NCBI GenBank assembly: GCA_964445815.1
Contig: CAYULW010000001.1
Span: 558,001 to 622,000, forward strand
Reading direction: 5' to 3'
Origin: CAYULW01 sp964445815
GTDB taxonomy: Bacteria > Bacteroidota > Bacteroidia > Flavobacteriales_E > Vicingaceae
DNA: 64,000 nt
Shown one piece after another: positions 16,313-26,042 of this stretch; the first letter of the stretch is position 1; each line of letters opens with the position of its first letter. The position numbers and the translations under genes were made by a program. The notes under the pieces were generated by a model. It made no database searches. It was not told the origin of the DNA and saw nothing but the letters and a program-made list of their open reading frames with translations.

Positions 16313-17956
16313 ATGGCAGGAGCAAAACTACCACCGCGGCAGAAAATGATTGGAATGATGTACTTGGTATTGACGGCATTGCTTGCAATGAACGTTTCCA
16401 AGGAAATTTTAAATGCTTTCATTACTGTAAATGATGGATTGGAAAATACAAAACATAACTTCAGAGAGAAAAACCAGGATCAGTATACTGCGTTTATTAA
16501 CTCGTATAACGAGAATAAAGTAAAAGTTGGTCCATTTTGGCAGAAGGCACAAGAAGTTCAAAAGGCGGCTGATGAAACAGTTGATTATATTGATCAAATA
16601 AAAGTTAAGATTATTGCTGGAATTGAACCGACGGTAACAGAAGATCAAGTGATGGGTAAGGATGAGAATGGTGTAGATACCATTATGAACCTGAAGAATG
16701 TTCACGTAAAGGATAACTATATTTTTTCAACAAACCTTTTGGTTGGACCTGAGCCGGCTAATCCTAGAGAAGGAGAGTACTCCGCTTTAGAGTTAATAAG
16801 TAAACTTACATCATTTAGAGATAATCTTCTTGGAAAGGTTAAACCTGATGGAGCAATAGCTAGAGCTTTAAAAGAAACTTTTGTTTTTGAGGAGAAAGAA
16901 AATCCAGCCTCGCACAAGATGGAAAATTGGCCGGCGTACAACTTTTATGGTGTTCCTGCTGCGGCTACAATTACGCTTTTAACAAAGATGCAAACGGATA
17001 TTCGTAATGCTGAATCAGATGTGATTAAGTACTTATACTCTGCGGTAGATGCGGCATCATATAAGTTCAATGTTTTAGAGTCAGCTGTGATTTCTCCTTC
17101 TAATTATGTAATTGTGGGTGATACTTTCAGAGCTGAGGTGTTCTTGGCTGCATTTGATAGTACAAAAAGTCCGCAGATATTTCTAGGAGAAAATTATGAT
17201 TCTACGACTCACCAAGTAAGTGGTGATTCTATTCATGTTGAAGTTCAGTCAGGAAAAGGATTCATTAAAATTCCCGCGCGTAGTGAAGGGGACTATACCT
17301 ACAATGGTGTAATTAAATATAAGGCTCCTTCCGGAGAGTATAATTATTTCCCATTTAAGACGGAGTACAAAGTTGCAAAACCAAGTGTCACGATATCTCC
17401 GACGGCGATGAATGTATTTTATCTTGGTTTGGACAATCCTGTTGATATCTCAGCGGCTGGTGTGGCAAGAGATAAGATTCGACCTTCTATTTCAAATGGT
17501 TCTATTACCAAAAAATCAGATGGTTCATGGGTTGTTCGTGTGACCAAACCGGGAAAAGCTGTTATTTCAGTTAGTGCTGAAAAAGATGGTAAGTCTGAAA
17601 GAATGGGTAGTATGGAATTTCGTGTAAAGTCGATTCCTACACCAATTGCTAAAATTAGTGGTAAGAATGGCGGAGCAATTAGAAAGATAGCATTGGGTGC
17701 GGCTTCAAGAATTCAAGCTGATTTAGAAAATTTTGACTTTGAAGTTACAGCTGAGGTTGTTTCTTATGATTTTGTTTTTATGAATCGAGGGAACTTAGTT
17801 ACGAACTCATACAAAGGGTTTAGATTGGATCCTGCAGTTAAAAGAGTGATTCAAAATTCAAGACCGGGAGATAAATTGTTTTTCGAAAATGTAAAGGCAA
17901 AACTTCCTGACGGCACAACAAGAGTACTACCAACATTAAGCTTTAAATTAATTTAA
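16313..17956 (+). CDS. gldM: T9SS motor shaft protein GldM/PorM
   Basis: 547 residues beginning MAGAKLPPRQKMIGMMYLVLTALLAMNVSKEIL: one N-terminal membrane helix (~13-31) followed by a long periplasmic region. The periplasmic part contains the helical D1 domain (~40-230), then beta-rich D2-D4 domains (~235-547), as in GldM/PorM crystal structures. GldM forms the dimeric shaft that crosses the periplasm from the GldL stator-like pentamer to the GldK/N ring. Ends 4 bp before gldN. Confidence 0.96.
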   Translation: MAGAKLPPRQKMIGMMYLVLTALLAMNVSKEILNAFITVNDGLENTKHNFREKNQDQYTAFINSYNENKVKVGPFWQKAQEVQKAADETVDYIDQIKVKIIAGIEPTVTEDQVMGKDENGVDTIMNLKNVHVKDNYIFSTNLLVGPEPANPREGEYSALELISKLTSFRDNLLGKVKPDGAIARALKETFVFEEKENPASHKMENWPAYNFYGVPAAATITLLTKMQTDIRNAESDVIKYLYSAVDAASYKFNVLESAVISPSNYVIVGDTFRAEVFLAAFDSTKSPQIFLGENYDSTTHQVSGDSIHVEVQSGKGFIKIPARSEGDYTYNGVIKYKAPSGEYNYFPFKTEYKVAKPSVTISPTAMNVFYLGLDNPVDISAAGVARDKIRPSISNGSITKKSDGSWVVRVTKPGKAVISVSAEKDGKSERMGSMEFRVKSIPTPIAKISGKNGGAIRKIALGAASRIQADLENFDFEVTAEVVSYDFVFMNRGNLVTNSYKGFRLDPAVKRVIQNSRPGDKLFFENVKAKLPDGTTRVLPTLSFKLI

Positions 17957-17960
17957 ATTA

Positions 17961-18818
17961 ATGATTATGAGGCAGTTTAGTTTGAAATTATGTTTAACCC
18001 TAGCCATTTTGGCTGGAGGGTTTGTGGGATTTTCTCAAGACAATAAGATTCTTGATGGTATGTTCATCAAAGAAACTGCCCCAACAAAAAGAGTAGTTCC
18101 TTACACACACATTCGTGAGGCAGATGTTATGTATTACAAGCGATTGGTTAGGGTTGTAGACTTGAAACAAAAAATCAATTTGCCTTTGTATTACCCTGTT
18201 CAACCAATTAATGAGATTGGATATGTTCGAAAAAGCTTGATAGGTATTATCAAAGACGGAATCGCATCAGGCGAGTTAACGGCATATGAAAATGATGACT
18301 TTCAAGTCGCATTGACAAAATCAGAAGCCGAAGGTAAACTTTCTGCTGAGGTTCAAGTTCCGGTTGAGGATCCTGTGACATTTGAGATCACTATGGAAAC
18401 AAAGATTGATCCGATAACTGCCGATAAGATTATCGCCTACGAATTGAAAGAAGATTGGGTCTTTGATCGTGAGCGTTCGGTTATGGAAGTGAGGATTATT
18501 GGTATTCAACCCATCTATATGAAAATAGATGAGAATGGCATCGAATTAGGACCTAGTGCAACATTTTGGATTTACTTCCCTGAAGCACGTTATCTGTTTG
18601 CTAATCATGAGGTGTATAATCCGAATAATGATGCAACCCGTGTAACCTATGAAGATTACTTTAGAAAACGAATTTTTGCCTCTTATATAAAATCTGAAAC
18701 AAATGTTTATACTAACCGTTTGTTGCAAGATTATACAACTGGTATAGATATGCTTCTAGAGTCTCGTAAGATTGAAGAAGAGATCATTAATTACGAGCAC
18801 GATTTGTGGCAGTATTAA
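17961..18818 (+). CDS. gldN: T9SS ring protein GldN/PorN
   Basis: 285 residues; ATG at 17961 or at 17967 (MRQFSLK) both give a cleavable signal peptide ending near VGFSQ. The mature part shows the GldN landmarks: READVMYYKRLVRVVDLKQK, LPLYYPVQP, YELKEDWVFDRERSVMEVRIIG, and SATFWIYFPEARYLFANHEVYN. GldN binds GldK and GldM to form the periplasmic ring. Last gene of the cluster; a strong terminator follows. Confidence 0.95.
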   Translation: MIMRQFSLKLCLTLAILAGGFVGFSQDNKILDGMFIKETAPTKRVVPYTHIREADVMYYKRLVRVVDLKQKINLPLYYPVQPINEIGYVRKSLIGIIKDGIASGELTAYENDDFQVALTKSEAEGKLSAEVQVPVEDPVTFEITMETKIDPITADKIIAYELKEDWVFDRERSVMEVRIIGIQPIYMKIDENGIELGPSATFWIYFPEARYLFANHEVYNPNNDATRVTYEDYFRKRIFASYIKSETNVYTNRLLQDYTTGIDMLLESRKIEEEIINYEHDLWQY

Positions 18819-18840
18819 TCTGATCGTTTAAGAAATATCA

Positions 18841-18866
18841 AGTCCCGATTTTGTCGGGACTTTTTT
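18841..18866 (+). terminator. Terminator closing the T9SS core operon
   Basis: Stem AGTCCCGA / TCGGGACT with a 5-nt loop followed by T6, located 22 bp after the gldN stop and ending 4 bp before the next start codon. Confidence 0.92.
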
Positions 18867-18869
18867 GTT

Positions 18870-20171
18870 ATGAATAAAGAGTTTCTAAAGCTGGTTGTTC
18901 CGAATCTCCTTTCAAACTTAACGGTACCTCTTGTAAGTCTGGTTGATGTAGCCATAATGGGGCACATGCCTAATCAATTTCATATCGTAGCAATTGGTTT
19001 TGGGGTTACTCTGTTTAATTTCTTGTATTGGTCTTTTGGTTTTCTAAGAATGGGATCTACGGGTCTTATTGCTCAGGCCTATGGTAGTGGTGACGATCGC
19101 TTTTTGGCTTTAACTACAATAAGGTCGTATAGTATTGCCATATTAATTGGTGTTTTCTTCATTCTGTTTCAAGATTTGGTTTTGTATATCAGCCTGCTGA
19201 TTATTCAACCAACGAATGAGATTTCTGAATTACTGCAAGATTATTTTAAGTGGCGAATATGGGCAGCTCCTGCTACTTTAATCTCTTATGTTACTATCGG
19301 CTGGTTTATTGGGTTTCAGAAGTCAAAATGGGTGTTATATTATACACTACTCGTGAATGTATCTAATGTCGCATTTAGTCTATTTTTTACAAGGTTTTTT
19401 GATCTTGGTATTGTTGGAGTGGCAATGGGAACTTTAGTTGCTCAATATCTGGGTTTGTTGTTTGGTCTCTATCTTATTCTACCTAAAATTCACATAAGCT
19501 TGCACATACGTGCAGCATTTACTAATAGGACAGAATGGTTTCTTTTACTAAAGGCCAATTCAAATATTTTCATTCGAACCTTAGTCTTGATATTTGTGCT
19601 TAGTTATTTTAAAATAGAAGCAGGAAAAGCTGATGGTTTAATTGGCCCAGCAAATATTCTTCTCCTCGAGTTTGTAACTATTGGTGCTTTCTTTATTGAT
19701 GGTGTTGCCTATGCAGCAGAGGCATTAACAGGGAAATATTTAGGAAAGGGGTTAAAAACACTTTTCAATAGAGCATTGAAATTATCTTTTGTGTGGGGCT
19801 TTTTCATCTCACTCATCCTCTCTTTGGTGTTTTATTTTGCTGATACACTCATTCTTTCTAGCTTAACAGAGCATCTTGATTTAATAGACATCGCCGAAGC
19901 TTATTCTTTTTGGTTGGTTTTATTTCCACTTATCGCCATTTGGGCATTTATTTGGGATGGCATTTTTATTGGTGTTTCGGCTTCGAGCGGTATGAGAAAT
20001 TCAATGCTTTTTTCCGGCTTGGCATTTATTTGTGCAATTTTCTTTATTGATAGTCGTTTTGGAAACCACTCCATGTGGTTGGCCTTATTGATTTTTATGG
20101 CCGCACGAGGTCTGTATCAAAGTTTAGATTACAACTTACGCATTAAACACCGCTTAAAATTTATTGCTTAA
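18870..20171 (+). CDS. MATE-family multidrug/Na+ antiporter (DinF-like)
   Basis: 433 residues, about 12 predicted membrane helices in two similar halves. The N-terminal VPNLLSNLTVPLVSLVDVAIMGH resembles the NorM/DinF start (quoted core: LVSLVDVAIMGH), and GLIAQAYGSGD is the MATE cytoplasmic-loop signature. Members extrude cationic drugs or organic compounds in exchange for Na+ or H+. Its ATG lies only 4 bp after the T-run of the upstream terminator, so its promoter would have to overlap the gldN end, or translation relies on read-through. The last 18 bp overlap the convergent esterase gene. Confidence 0.9.
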   Translation: MNKEFLKLVVPNLLSNLTVPLVSLVDVAIMGHMPNQFHIVAIGFGVTLFNFLYWSFGFLRMGSTGLIAQAYGSGDDRFLALTTIRSYSIAILIGVFFILFQDLVLYISLLIIQPTNEISELLQDYFKWRIWAAPATLISYVTIGWFIGFQKSKWVLYYTLLVNVSNVAFSLFFTRFFDLGIVGVAMGTLVAQYLGLLFGLYLILPKIHISLHIRAAFTNRTEWFLLLKANSNIFIRTLVLIFVLSYFKIEAGKADGLIGPANILLLEFVTIGAFFIDGVAYAAEALTGKYLGKGLKTLFNRALKLSFVWGFFISLILSLVFYFADTLILSSLTEHLDLIDIAEAYSFWLVLFPLIAIWAFIWDGIFIGVSASSGMRNSMLFSGLAFICAIFFIDSRFGNHSMWLALLIFMAARGLYQSLDYNLRIKHRLKFIA

Positions 20172-20789
20172 GATGTCTAAACATATTTGTGGCACTTCAT
20201 GTCTGCCATTAAATGCATGAAATTGATGGTTAATCTGAAGACTATTTAGTTTTTCTAATGCCAGATCTTTTTTGTCAGGTTTAAACAAGCGATCCTCTGA
20301 ACCGTAGAAATAATGACAACTTGTAATCTTTTCATATTGATTTAAATTGGCTTCTAATTCAGGAGGAATACTTCCACAGCACAAATGAAGCTCAAAGTTA
20401 TTTAACTTCAGTTGCCAAATCCATCGCATTAAAGTAGAAACGCCCTGTGAAAAACCTAAGAAGATAAATTTCTTAAAATGGGAGTGTTTTACCAATATAT
20501 CCGATAATAAGCGGTTAAGATAATTCGTATAATCTTCAATCTCATCATGACGATGCTGACTTGTCATCCATGAAGAGACAGGAGTTCTTTCACGTCCATA
20601 AAAAAGAGAAAGGCCCTCGGGACATACAATAAAAATAGTGCTGCCTTTTAATTTCTTGAAATTTTCAATAAAGTTTTCAGCAAGTTCTGCATAACCATGC
20701 AATGCGATAAGCAATACCGAACAATTTTCAGGTTGATTTAGTGTATAATAGTGTGCTGTCCTATTGACCTGTAAACTGTATTTTTGCAT
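20154..20789 (-). CDS. Alpha/beta-hydrolase, phospholipase/carboxylesterase-like
   Basis: 211 residues with an alpha/beta-hydrolase core: oxyanion strand LLIALHGYAE (~27-36), nucleophile elbow GFSQG (Ser in FLGFSQGVSTLMRW), an acid position around SEDRLFKPD and catalytic His in NGRHEVP near the C-terminus. The segment CPEGLSLFYGRERTPVSSWM resembles small carboxylesterases of the YpfH/acyl-protein-thioesterase group. Cytosolic, no signal peptide. Substrate unknown. Convergent with the MATE gene and divergent from the ABC-F gene. Confidence 0.82.
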   Translation of the reverse strand: MQKYSLQVNRTAHYYTLNQPENCSVLLIALHGYAELAENFIENFKKLKGSTIFIVCPEGLSLFYGRERTPVSSWMTSQHRHDEIEDYTNYLNRLLSDILVKHSHFKKFIFLGFSQGVSTLMRWIWQLKLNNFELHLCCGSIPPELEANLNQYEKITSCHYFYGSEDRLFKPDKKDLALEKLNSLQINHQFHAFNGRHEVPQICLDILSNKF

Positions 20790-20826
20790 GCTTTAAAAGT
20801 AAGTGTTCTGGCTTTAAAGATTTTGA

Positions 20827-22788
20827 ATGTTAGGTGTAAATAATGTCAGTTTGTATTTTGGAGATAGAGCCATCTTTAACGATATCTCTTTTATTGTCAA
20901 TAAGACGGATAGAATTGGTCTTGTTGGGAAAAACGGTGCCGGAAAAACGACTCTGCTCAAATCCATGGCAGGGATTCAAAAGCTTGACGCAGGAAATATT
21001 TCTATGCCCAATGATACAAGTGTTGGATATTTACCTCAAGACATGGACTTTGAATCCGGAAGAACGGTTTGGAAAGAAACGGAGTCAGCGTTTAGTCAAA
21101 CTTTGGACTTACAATCTAAGCTCGATGAGATTAATCATCAATTGGCAACGCGTGAGGATTATGAGTCTGAAGATTACTTGAGCTTATTGGATACATTAAC
21201 TGACCTGAATGAAAAGCTCAGTTTACAGGGAGCTGATACACTTGAAGCGGATATTGAAAAGATTCTTCTCGGCTTGGGATTTAAATCAACAGATTTTGAG
21301 AGACAAACAGATGAGTTTAGTGGCGGTTGGCGTATGCGGATTGAGCTTGCTAAAATACTGCTTCAAAATTCAGACGTATTGTTGTTAGATGAGCCAACCA
21401 ATCATTTAGATATTGAGTCAATTCAATGGTTGGAAAAGTTTCTTCAGACCTATCCGGGTGCAGTTATTCTAATTTCTCACGACAGGGCATTTCTTGATAA
21501 TTTGACCAATCGAACTGTTGAAATTAGCCTCGGGAGAATCTATGATTACCCAGCTCCATACACTAGATATTTAGAGTTAAGGAAGGAACGTCGAGAGCTT
21601 GAAATGGCTGCATATCAGAATCAGCAGAAACAGATTAAGCAGACCGAAGCGTTTATCGATCGATTTAGAGCTAAGGCAACTAAAGCAGTTCAGGTGCAAT
21701 CTCGAATTAAAGCATTGGATCGCTTAGAGCGAATAGAAATAGATGAGGAAGATACAACTGCAATGCGGTTCTCTTTTTTTCCTGCACCTCATTCCGGTAA
21801 AGTCAGTTTAAAAATTAATGATGTAGTCAAGTATTACGATGACGACTTGATTTTTAAGGATGTTAACTTCTCAATTGAGCGTGGAGAAAGAGTAGCCTTT
21901 GTAGGAAAAAATGGAGAAGGGAAGTCAACTTTAACCCGTTTAATCATGGGTGAGGAGTTTCAATCTGGAGAGATTGAGAAGGGCTTTCAGGTTGAAGTTG
22001 GATACTTTGCGCAGAATCAAGCTGAAGTTTTAAACAAGAATAAATCGGTTTTTGAAACCATTGATGAAGCAGCAAAAGGAGAAATAAGAACGAAAATAAG
22101 GTCTCTTTTGGGTTCTTTTTTATTTGGAGAGGATGACATTGATAAAAAGGTTAAGGTCTTATCGGGAGGAGAGCGTGCGCGCTTAGCCATGTGTAAGCTG
22201 CTCCTTGAGCCGTTTAATTTACTTTTATTAGATGAGCCAACCAATCATTTAGATATTCGATCTAAAGAGATATTGAAAGATGCCTTACTTAGATATGATG
22301 GAACCTTAATTGTTATTTCGCATGATCGTGACTTTCTGAAGGGTTTAGTTTCTAAAGTCTATGAGTTCAATGGTGGACGTGTTAAAGAGCACCTCGGAGG
22401 TATAGACTACTTCTTAAGTCAAAAATCAGCTGAAAGTATGGATGTATGGGAAAAGAGTTCGAAAACACTTAATAAACCCATTAAAGAACCTGAAGTATCA
22501 GGTGAGCAAAATCAAAATACGTATCAAAGAAAAAAGGAATTAAAGAAGTCTATTCGCACTATACAGAACAAAGTCAATAAACTTGAGAAGGAAATTGAAG
22601 ACTCAGAGTCACAACTGAAATTACTAAACCAAGAACTAACAGAATTAAGCAATACCGATAAGGATCAGAAAACCTTAATCAAAGAGTGGGAAGAAATGGA
22701 CCAGCGTTTGAAAAGAAAAATGCAAGCCTGGGAACTCTCGTCAGAAGAGCTGGAAGAACTTCAAGCAGAATTAAAGCAGTTGAATTAA
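20827..22788 (+). CDS. ABC-F family ATPase (ribosome-associated, Uup/EttA-like)
   Basis: 653 residues with two ABC nucleotide-binding domains on one chain and no membrane segments: Walker A GKNGAGKT (~36) and GKNGEGKS (~360), signatures SGGWRMR and SGGERAR, and LLLDEPTNHLDI in both halves. The linker between them (~240-300) contains the charged P-site interaction helix. The C-terminal ~90 residues form a coiled coil (NKVNKLEKEIEDSESQL) as in Uup, which can bind DNA or the ribosome. ABC-F proteins act on the ribosome to rescue stalled states or protect against antibiotics; which role applies is not visible. It ends overlapping the recQ stop by 4 bp (convergent). Confidence 0.93.
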   Translation: MLGVNNVSLYFGDRAIFNDISFIVNKTDRIGLVGKNGAGKTTLLKSMAGIQKLDAGNISMPNDTSVGYLPQDMDFESGRTVWKETESAFSQTLDLQSKLDEINHQLATREDYESEDYLSLLDTLTDLNEKLSLQGADTLEADIEKILLGLGFKSTDFERQTDEFSGGWRMRIELAKILLQNSDVLLLDEPTNHLDIESIQWLEKFLQTYPGAVILISHDRAFLDNLTNRTVEISLGRIYDYPAPYTRYLELRKERRELEMAAYQNQQKQIKQTEAFIDRFRAKATKAVQVQSRIKALDRLERIEIDEEDTTAMRFSFFPAPHSGKVSLKINDVVKYYDDDLIFKDVNFSIERGERVAFVGKNGEGKSTLTRLIMGEEFQSGEIEKGFQVEVGYFAQNQAEVLNKNKSVFETIDEAAKGEIRTKIRSLLGSFLFGEDDIDKKVKVLSGGERARLAMCKLLLEPFNLLLLDEPTNHLDIRSKEILKDALLRYDGTLIVISHDRDFLKGLVSKVYEFNGGRVKEHLGGIDYFLSQKSAESMDVWEKSSKTLNKPIKEPEVSGEQNQNTYQRKKELKKSIRTIQNKVNKLEKEIEDSESQLKLLNQELTELSNTDKDQKTLIKEWEEMDQRLKRKMQAWELSSEELEELQAELKQLN

Positions 22789-24965
22789 TTGCCCATAATG
22801 GACAAGAACTTAATTCTCATCATTCTCAGTTCTTCTTCTGAGTACACCCCATCAAATTCTTCAACTGCATCTTCAATAGCGTCTTCTTCTGTTTCTCTAA
22901 AATAGTCGATAATCTCCTCCTGATATTCATCATCGAGAAGTTCGTTTAAGATATAGTCTAAATTCACCCTTGTGCCACTGGCAACAATATGTTCTATTTC
23001 TTCCAGAACATCATCGACCTCTTTTCCTTTTGCCGAGGCAATATCTTCAAGAGATAATTTGCGGTCAATACTTTGAATGATAAAAACCTTGAATCCTGAT
23101 TTGTTGACAACAGATTTAACGATAAAATCATCGGGTCTTTCAATATCATTGACTTCTACGTATTCATTAATTGCTTCAAGAAAAGGAGCTCCGAATTTCT
23201 CTGCCTTTCCTTGGCCAACACCTGAGATATTGGTTAACTCTTCCATGGTGATCGGATACATGGTAGCCATGTCCTGTAAAGATGGCTCAGAGAAAATGAC
23301 ATAGGGAGGGAGATTCTCTTCTTTTGCAACTTCTTTACATAAGTCTTTTAAAATGCGATATAAGTCTTCATCTGCTGCTCCACCTCCTTTATTAGATGCA
23401 ACCGCTACATCTGCGCTAGCATCATATTTTTTAGGTTCTACCATATAGATAGATTGAGGTGTCTTCAGAAAATCTTTACCTGCTTCGCTTATTTTTAATA
23501 TTCCGTAGTTCTCTATTTCCTTAATAATCAGCCCGGCAATGATGCATTGGCGGATGATGGAATTCCATTTGATTTCCTCAGTGTCTTTGCCTTTTCCGAA
23601 TGAAGGGTGTTCATCATTGCGAAGTGATTTGATGTCGCTGGTTACACGACCACTTAAAAAACTGGCTATGTAGTTGGCTTTGAAGTTCTCTTTTAAGTCC
23701 AATATCGTATTCATTAGCAGAACAACATGATCTTTCGCCTCAAACTCTGATCTAGGATTAAGACAATTGTCACAATTATTGCAGTTATCTTCCTGATATA
23801 CCTCTCCAAAGTAATGCAGTAATTGTTTTCTTCTACATACTGCTGTTTCAGCATAAGATACTGTCTCAAAAATCAATTGTCGCCCTATTTCTTGTTCAGC
23901 AACCGGTTTACCTTGTAAAAACTTTTCAAGTTTCTCGATGTCCTTGTAACTGTAGAAAGCAATACATTTTCCTTCTCCACCATCTCTGCCTGCTCTTCCT
24001 GTTTCTTGGTAATAGCCTTCTAAGCTTTTAGGAATATCATGGTGTATAACGAATCGGACATCGGGTTTGTCTATGCCCATTCCAAATGCAATAGTGGCAA
24101 CAATTACATCTGCTTCCTCCATCAAAAACATGTCCTGATGTTTTGCTCTTGTTGCAGCGTCCAAGCCGGCATGATAAGGCAAAGCTTTAATTCCGTTTAC
24201 TTGAAGTGTTTCCGCCAACTCTTCTACTTTTTTTCGACTCAAACAATAAACAATTCCTGACTTGCCTTTAAACTGGTTAACATACCTAACAATCTGTGCA
24301 TTAGCATCCTTTTTAGGATTAACTTCATAATATAGGTTAGAACGATTAAAAGATGCTTTAAAAACATTGGCCGATGTCATTCCTAGGTTCTTTTGTATGT
24401 CTTGTTGAACCTTAGGAGTAGCAGTTGCGGTCAATGCAATGATTGGAACTCGATCAATAGCTTCAATGATTTCCCTTAATCTTCTGTATTCAGGTCTAAA
24501 ATCATGCCCCCATTCAGAAATACAGTGGGCTTCATCAATCGCAAAAAAGGAAATCTTTATGGTTTTAAAAAAGTCAATGTTTGCTTGCTTAGTTAGTGTT
24601 TCAGGAGCAACGTAGAGCAATTTTGTTTTACCGGCTTCCAAGTCAGATTTTACCTGATTCAAATCTGTTTTGTTAAGAGAAGAGTTCATAAAATGGGCGA
24701 TGGAATTACCGGATGAAAACCCTCTGATCGCATCTACCTGATTCTTCATTAAAGCAATAAGTGGAGAAACTACAATTGCAGTTCCGTCCATGATTAAAGC
24801 TGGCAATTGATAACACATGGACTTTCCTCCTCCGGTTGGCATAATCACGAAAGTGTCATTTTGATCCAATACACTTTTTATAACAAGTTCCTGTTCTCCT
24901 TTGAAACTATTGAAACCGAAGAATTTTTTTAGGTAATCGGTTAATGGCTTTGAAGCTACTTCCAT
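22785..24965 (-). CDS. recQ: ATP-dependent DNA helicase RecQ
   Basis: 726 residues, longer than E. coli RecQ (~610). Helicase domain with Walker A PTGGGKSM (43-50), DEAH box (IDEAHCISEWGHDFR, with the aromatic-rich loop), and motif VI QETGRAGRDG. The RecQ zinc-binding domain shows CRRKQLLHYFGE then CNNCDNC. Winged-helix and HRDC domain (~530-610) follow. An extra ~110-residue C-terminal acidic region with a helix-turn-helix-like part (LEDIASAKGKEVDDVLEEI) is common in Bacteroidota RecQ. Unwinds DNA 3'-5' for recombination and fork repair. Divergent from kdsD. Confidence 0.95.
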   Translation of the reverse strand: MEVASKPLTDYLKKFFGFNSFKGEQELVIKSVLDQNDTFVIMPTGGGKSMCYQLPALIMDGTAIVVSPLIALMKNQVDAIRGFSSGNSIAHFMNSSLNKTDLNQVKSDLEAGKTKLLYVAPETLTKQANIDFFKTIKISFFAIDEAHCISEWGHDFRPEYRRLREIIEAIDRVPIIALTATATPKVQQDIQKNLGMTSANVFKASFNRSNLYYEVNPKKDANAQIVRYVNQFKGKSGIVYCLSRKKVEELAETLQVNGIKALPYHAGLDAATRAKHQDMFLMEEADVIVATIAFGMGIDKPDVRFVIHHDIPKSLEGYYQETGRAGRDGGEGKCIAFYSYKDIEKLEKFLQGKPVAEQEIGRQLIFETVSYAETAVCRRKQLLHYFGEVYQEDNCNNCDNCLNPRSEFEAKDHVVLLMNTILDLKENFKANYIASFLSGRVTSDIKSLRNDEHPSFGKGKDTEEIKWNSIIRQCIIAGLIIKEIENYGILKISEAGKDFLKTPQSIYMVEPKKYDASADVAVASNKGGGAADEDLYRILKDLCKEVAKEENLPPYVIFSEPSLQDMATMYPITMEELTNISGVGQGKAEKFGAPFLEAINEYVEVNDIERPDDFIVKSVVNKSGFKVFIIQSIDRKLSLEDIASAKGKEVDDVLEEIEHIVASGTRVNLDYILNELLDDEYQEEIIDYFRETEEDAIEDAVEEFDGVYSEEELRMMRIKFLSIMGN

Positions 24966-24988
24966 TAATGTATTTGCTATATTTCAGT

Positions 24989-24996
24989 TACTTTTG
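24989..24996 (+). promoter_or_regulatory. Candidate -7 promoter box upstream of kdsD
   Basis: TACTTTTG fits TAnnTTTG exactly and is in the divergent recQ-kdsD gap. No TTTG is found at the expected distance upstream, so the assignment rests on the -7 element alone. Confidence 0.4.
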
Positions 24997-25070
24997 CGAA
25001 AAAAATCGCTCCTCTATTTAAATTACAAGTTAGTAATTTTTTAGTGCAGACAAAATAAAATTGAAGCTTT

Positions 25071-26036
25071 TTGAAAGATAAAAATCAAATAATCGAAATT
25101 GCTCGTGAAACACTTAAAATAGAGCGTGATTCTATTGACAAGTTGATTGACTTTGTGAATGAAGAATTCGCCAAAGCTGTAGAACTCATTTACCGTTCAA
25201 GTGGAAGAGTGGTTGTTACCGGAATTGGCAAGAGTGCAATTATTGCTCAAAAAATAGTGGCCACATTCAACTCTACTGGTACTCCTTCAATTTTCCTTCA
25301 TGCAGCAGATGCAATTCATGGTGACTTAGGAATGGTTCTGAAGGACGATGTGGTGATTTGTATTTCTAAAAGTGGCGATACACCAGAAGTTAAGGTTCTT
25401 GTTCCGCTTATAAAAGGTTTGGGTAATTCAATTATTGGTCTGACCGGAAACATGCAATCATATCTTGCGGAACATTCTGATCTAAGGCTGAATTGTTTTG
25501 TTGAAAAAGAGGCTTGTCCCAATAACTTGGCTCCAACCAATAGTACAACAGCTCAATTGGTAATGGGAGACGCATTAGCAGTTTGTTTGATTGAGTGCAG
25601 AAATTTTGGCTCGCAAGATTTTGCGAAGTATCATCCTGGTGGTGCTTTAGGAAAGAAGTTGTACTTAAAGATAAGTGATATATACCCGAACAATGAAAGA
25701 CCAACTGTAGGTCCTGAAATGAGCCTTAAAGAAGCCATTATTGAGATATCAGCAAAGCGGCTTGGTGTGACTGCAGTTGAAGATAAGGGGCAATTGGTTG
25801 GAGTAATAACTGACGGAGATCTCAGACGGATGCTTTCCAAGAATATGGACATATCAGAAGTAAAGGCGAAAGACATTATGACGGCCTCTCCAAAAACAAT
25901 TTCCCCTGAGATAATGGCAGTAGAGGCTGTTGATTTGATGAAAAAAAACAATATCTCTCAACTCATTGTTGCCGAAGGGAAAAACTACCTGGGAATCGTT
26001 CACTTTCATGACTTACTAAAAGAAGGATTATTATAG
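25071..26036 (+). CDS. kdsD: Arabinose-5-phosphate isomerase (KpsF/GutQ family)
   Basis: 321 residues with an N-terminal SIS domain (RVVVTGIGKSAIIAQKIVATFNSTGTPS around residues 45-70, with the HGDLGM and SKSGDTPEV loops) and two CBS domains (~205-321). The enzyme converts ribulose-5-phosphate to arabinose-5-phosphate, the first step to Kdo in the LPS inner core. The start is a TTG (TTGAAAGAT); an in-frame stop lies just upstream and no in-frame ATG occurs before the SIS domain, so TTG is the best choice. First gene of kdsD-tatC-DUF5686-lptB, with only 6 bp to tatC. Confidence 0.95.
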   Translation: MKDKNQIIEIARETLKIERDSIDKLIDFVNEEFAKAVELIYRSSGRVVVTGIGKSAIIAQKIVATFNSTGTPSIFLHAADAIHGDLGMVLKDDVVICISKSGDTPEVKVLVPLIKGLGNSIIGLTGNMQSYLAEHSDLRLNCFVEKEACPNNLAPTNSTTAQLVMGDALAVCLIECRNFGSQDFAKYHPGGALGKKLYLKISDIYPNNERPTVGPEMSLKEAIIEISAKRLGVTAVEDKGQLVGVITDGDLRRMLSKNMDISEVKAKDIMTASPKTISPEIMAVEAVDLMKKNNISQLIVAEGKNYLGIVHFHDLLKEGLL

Positions 26037-26042
26037 TATAAT

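Noticed and set aside
21385..22257. Exact 30-bp repeat within the ABC-F gene (21385-21414 and 22228-22257)
   Set aside because: Both copies encode the strictly conserved LDEPTNHLDI motif of the two ATPase domains; identical codons are plausible by constraint or small gene conversion and do not need a separate element.
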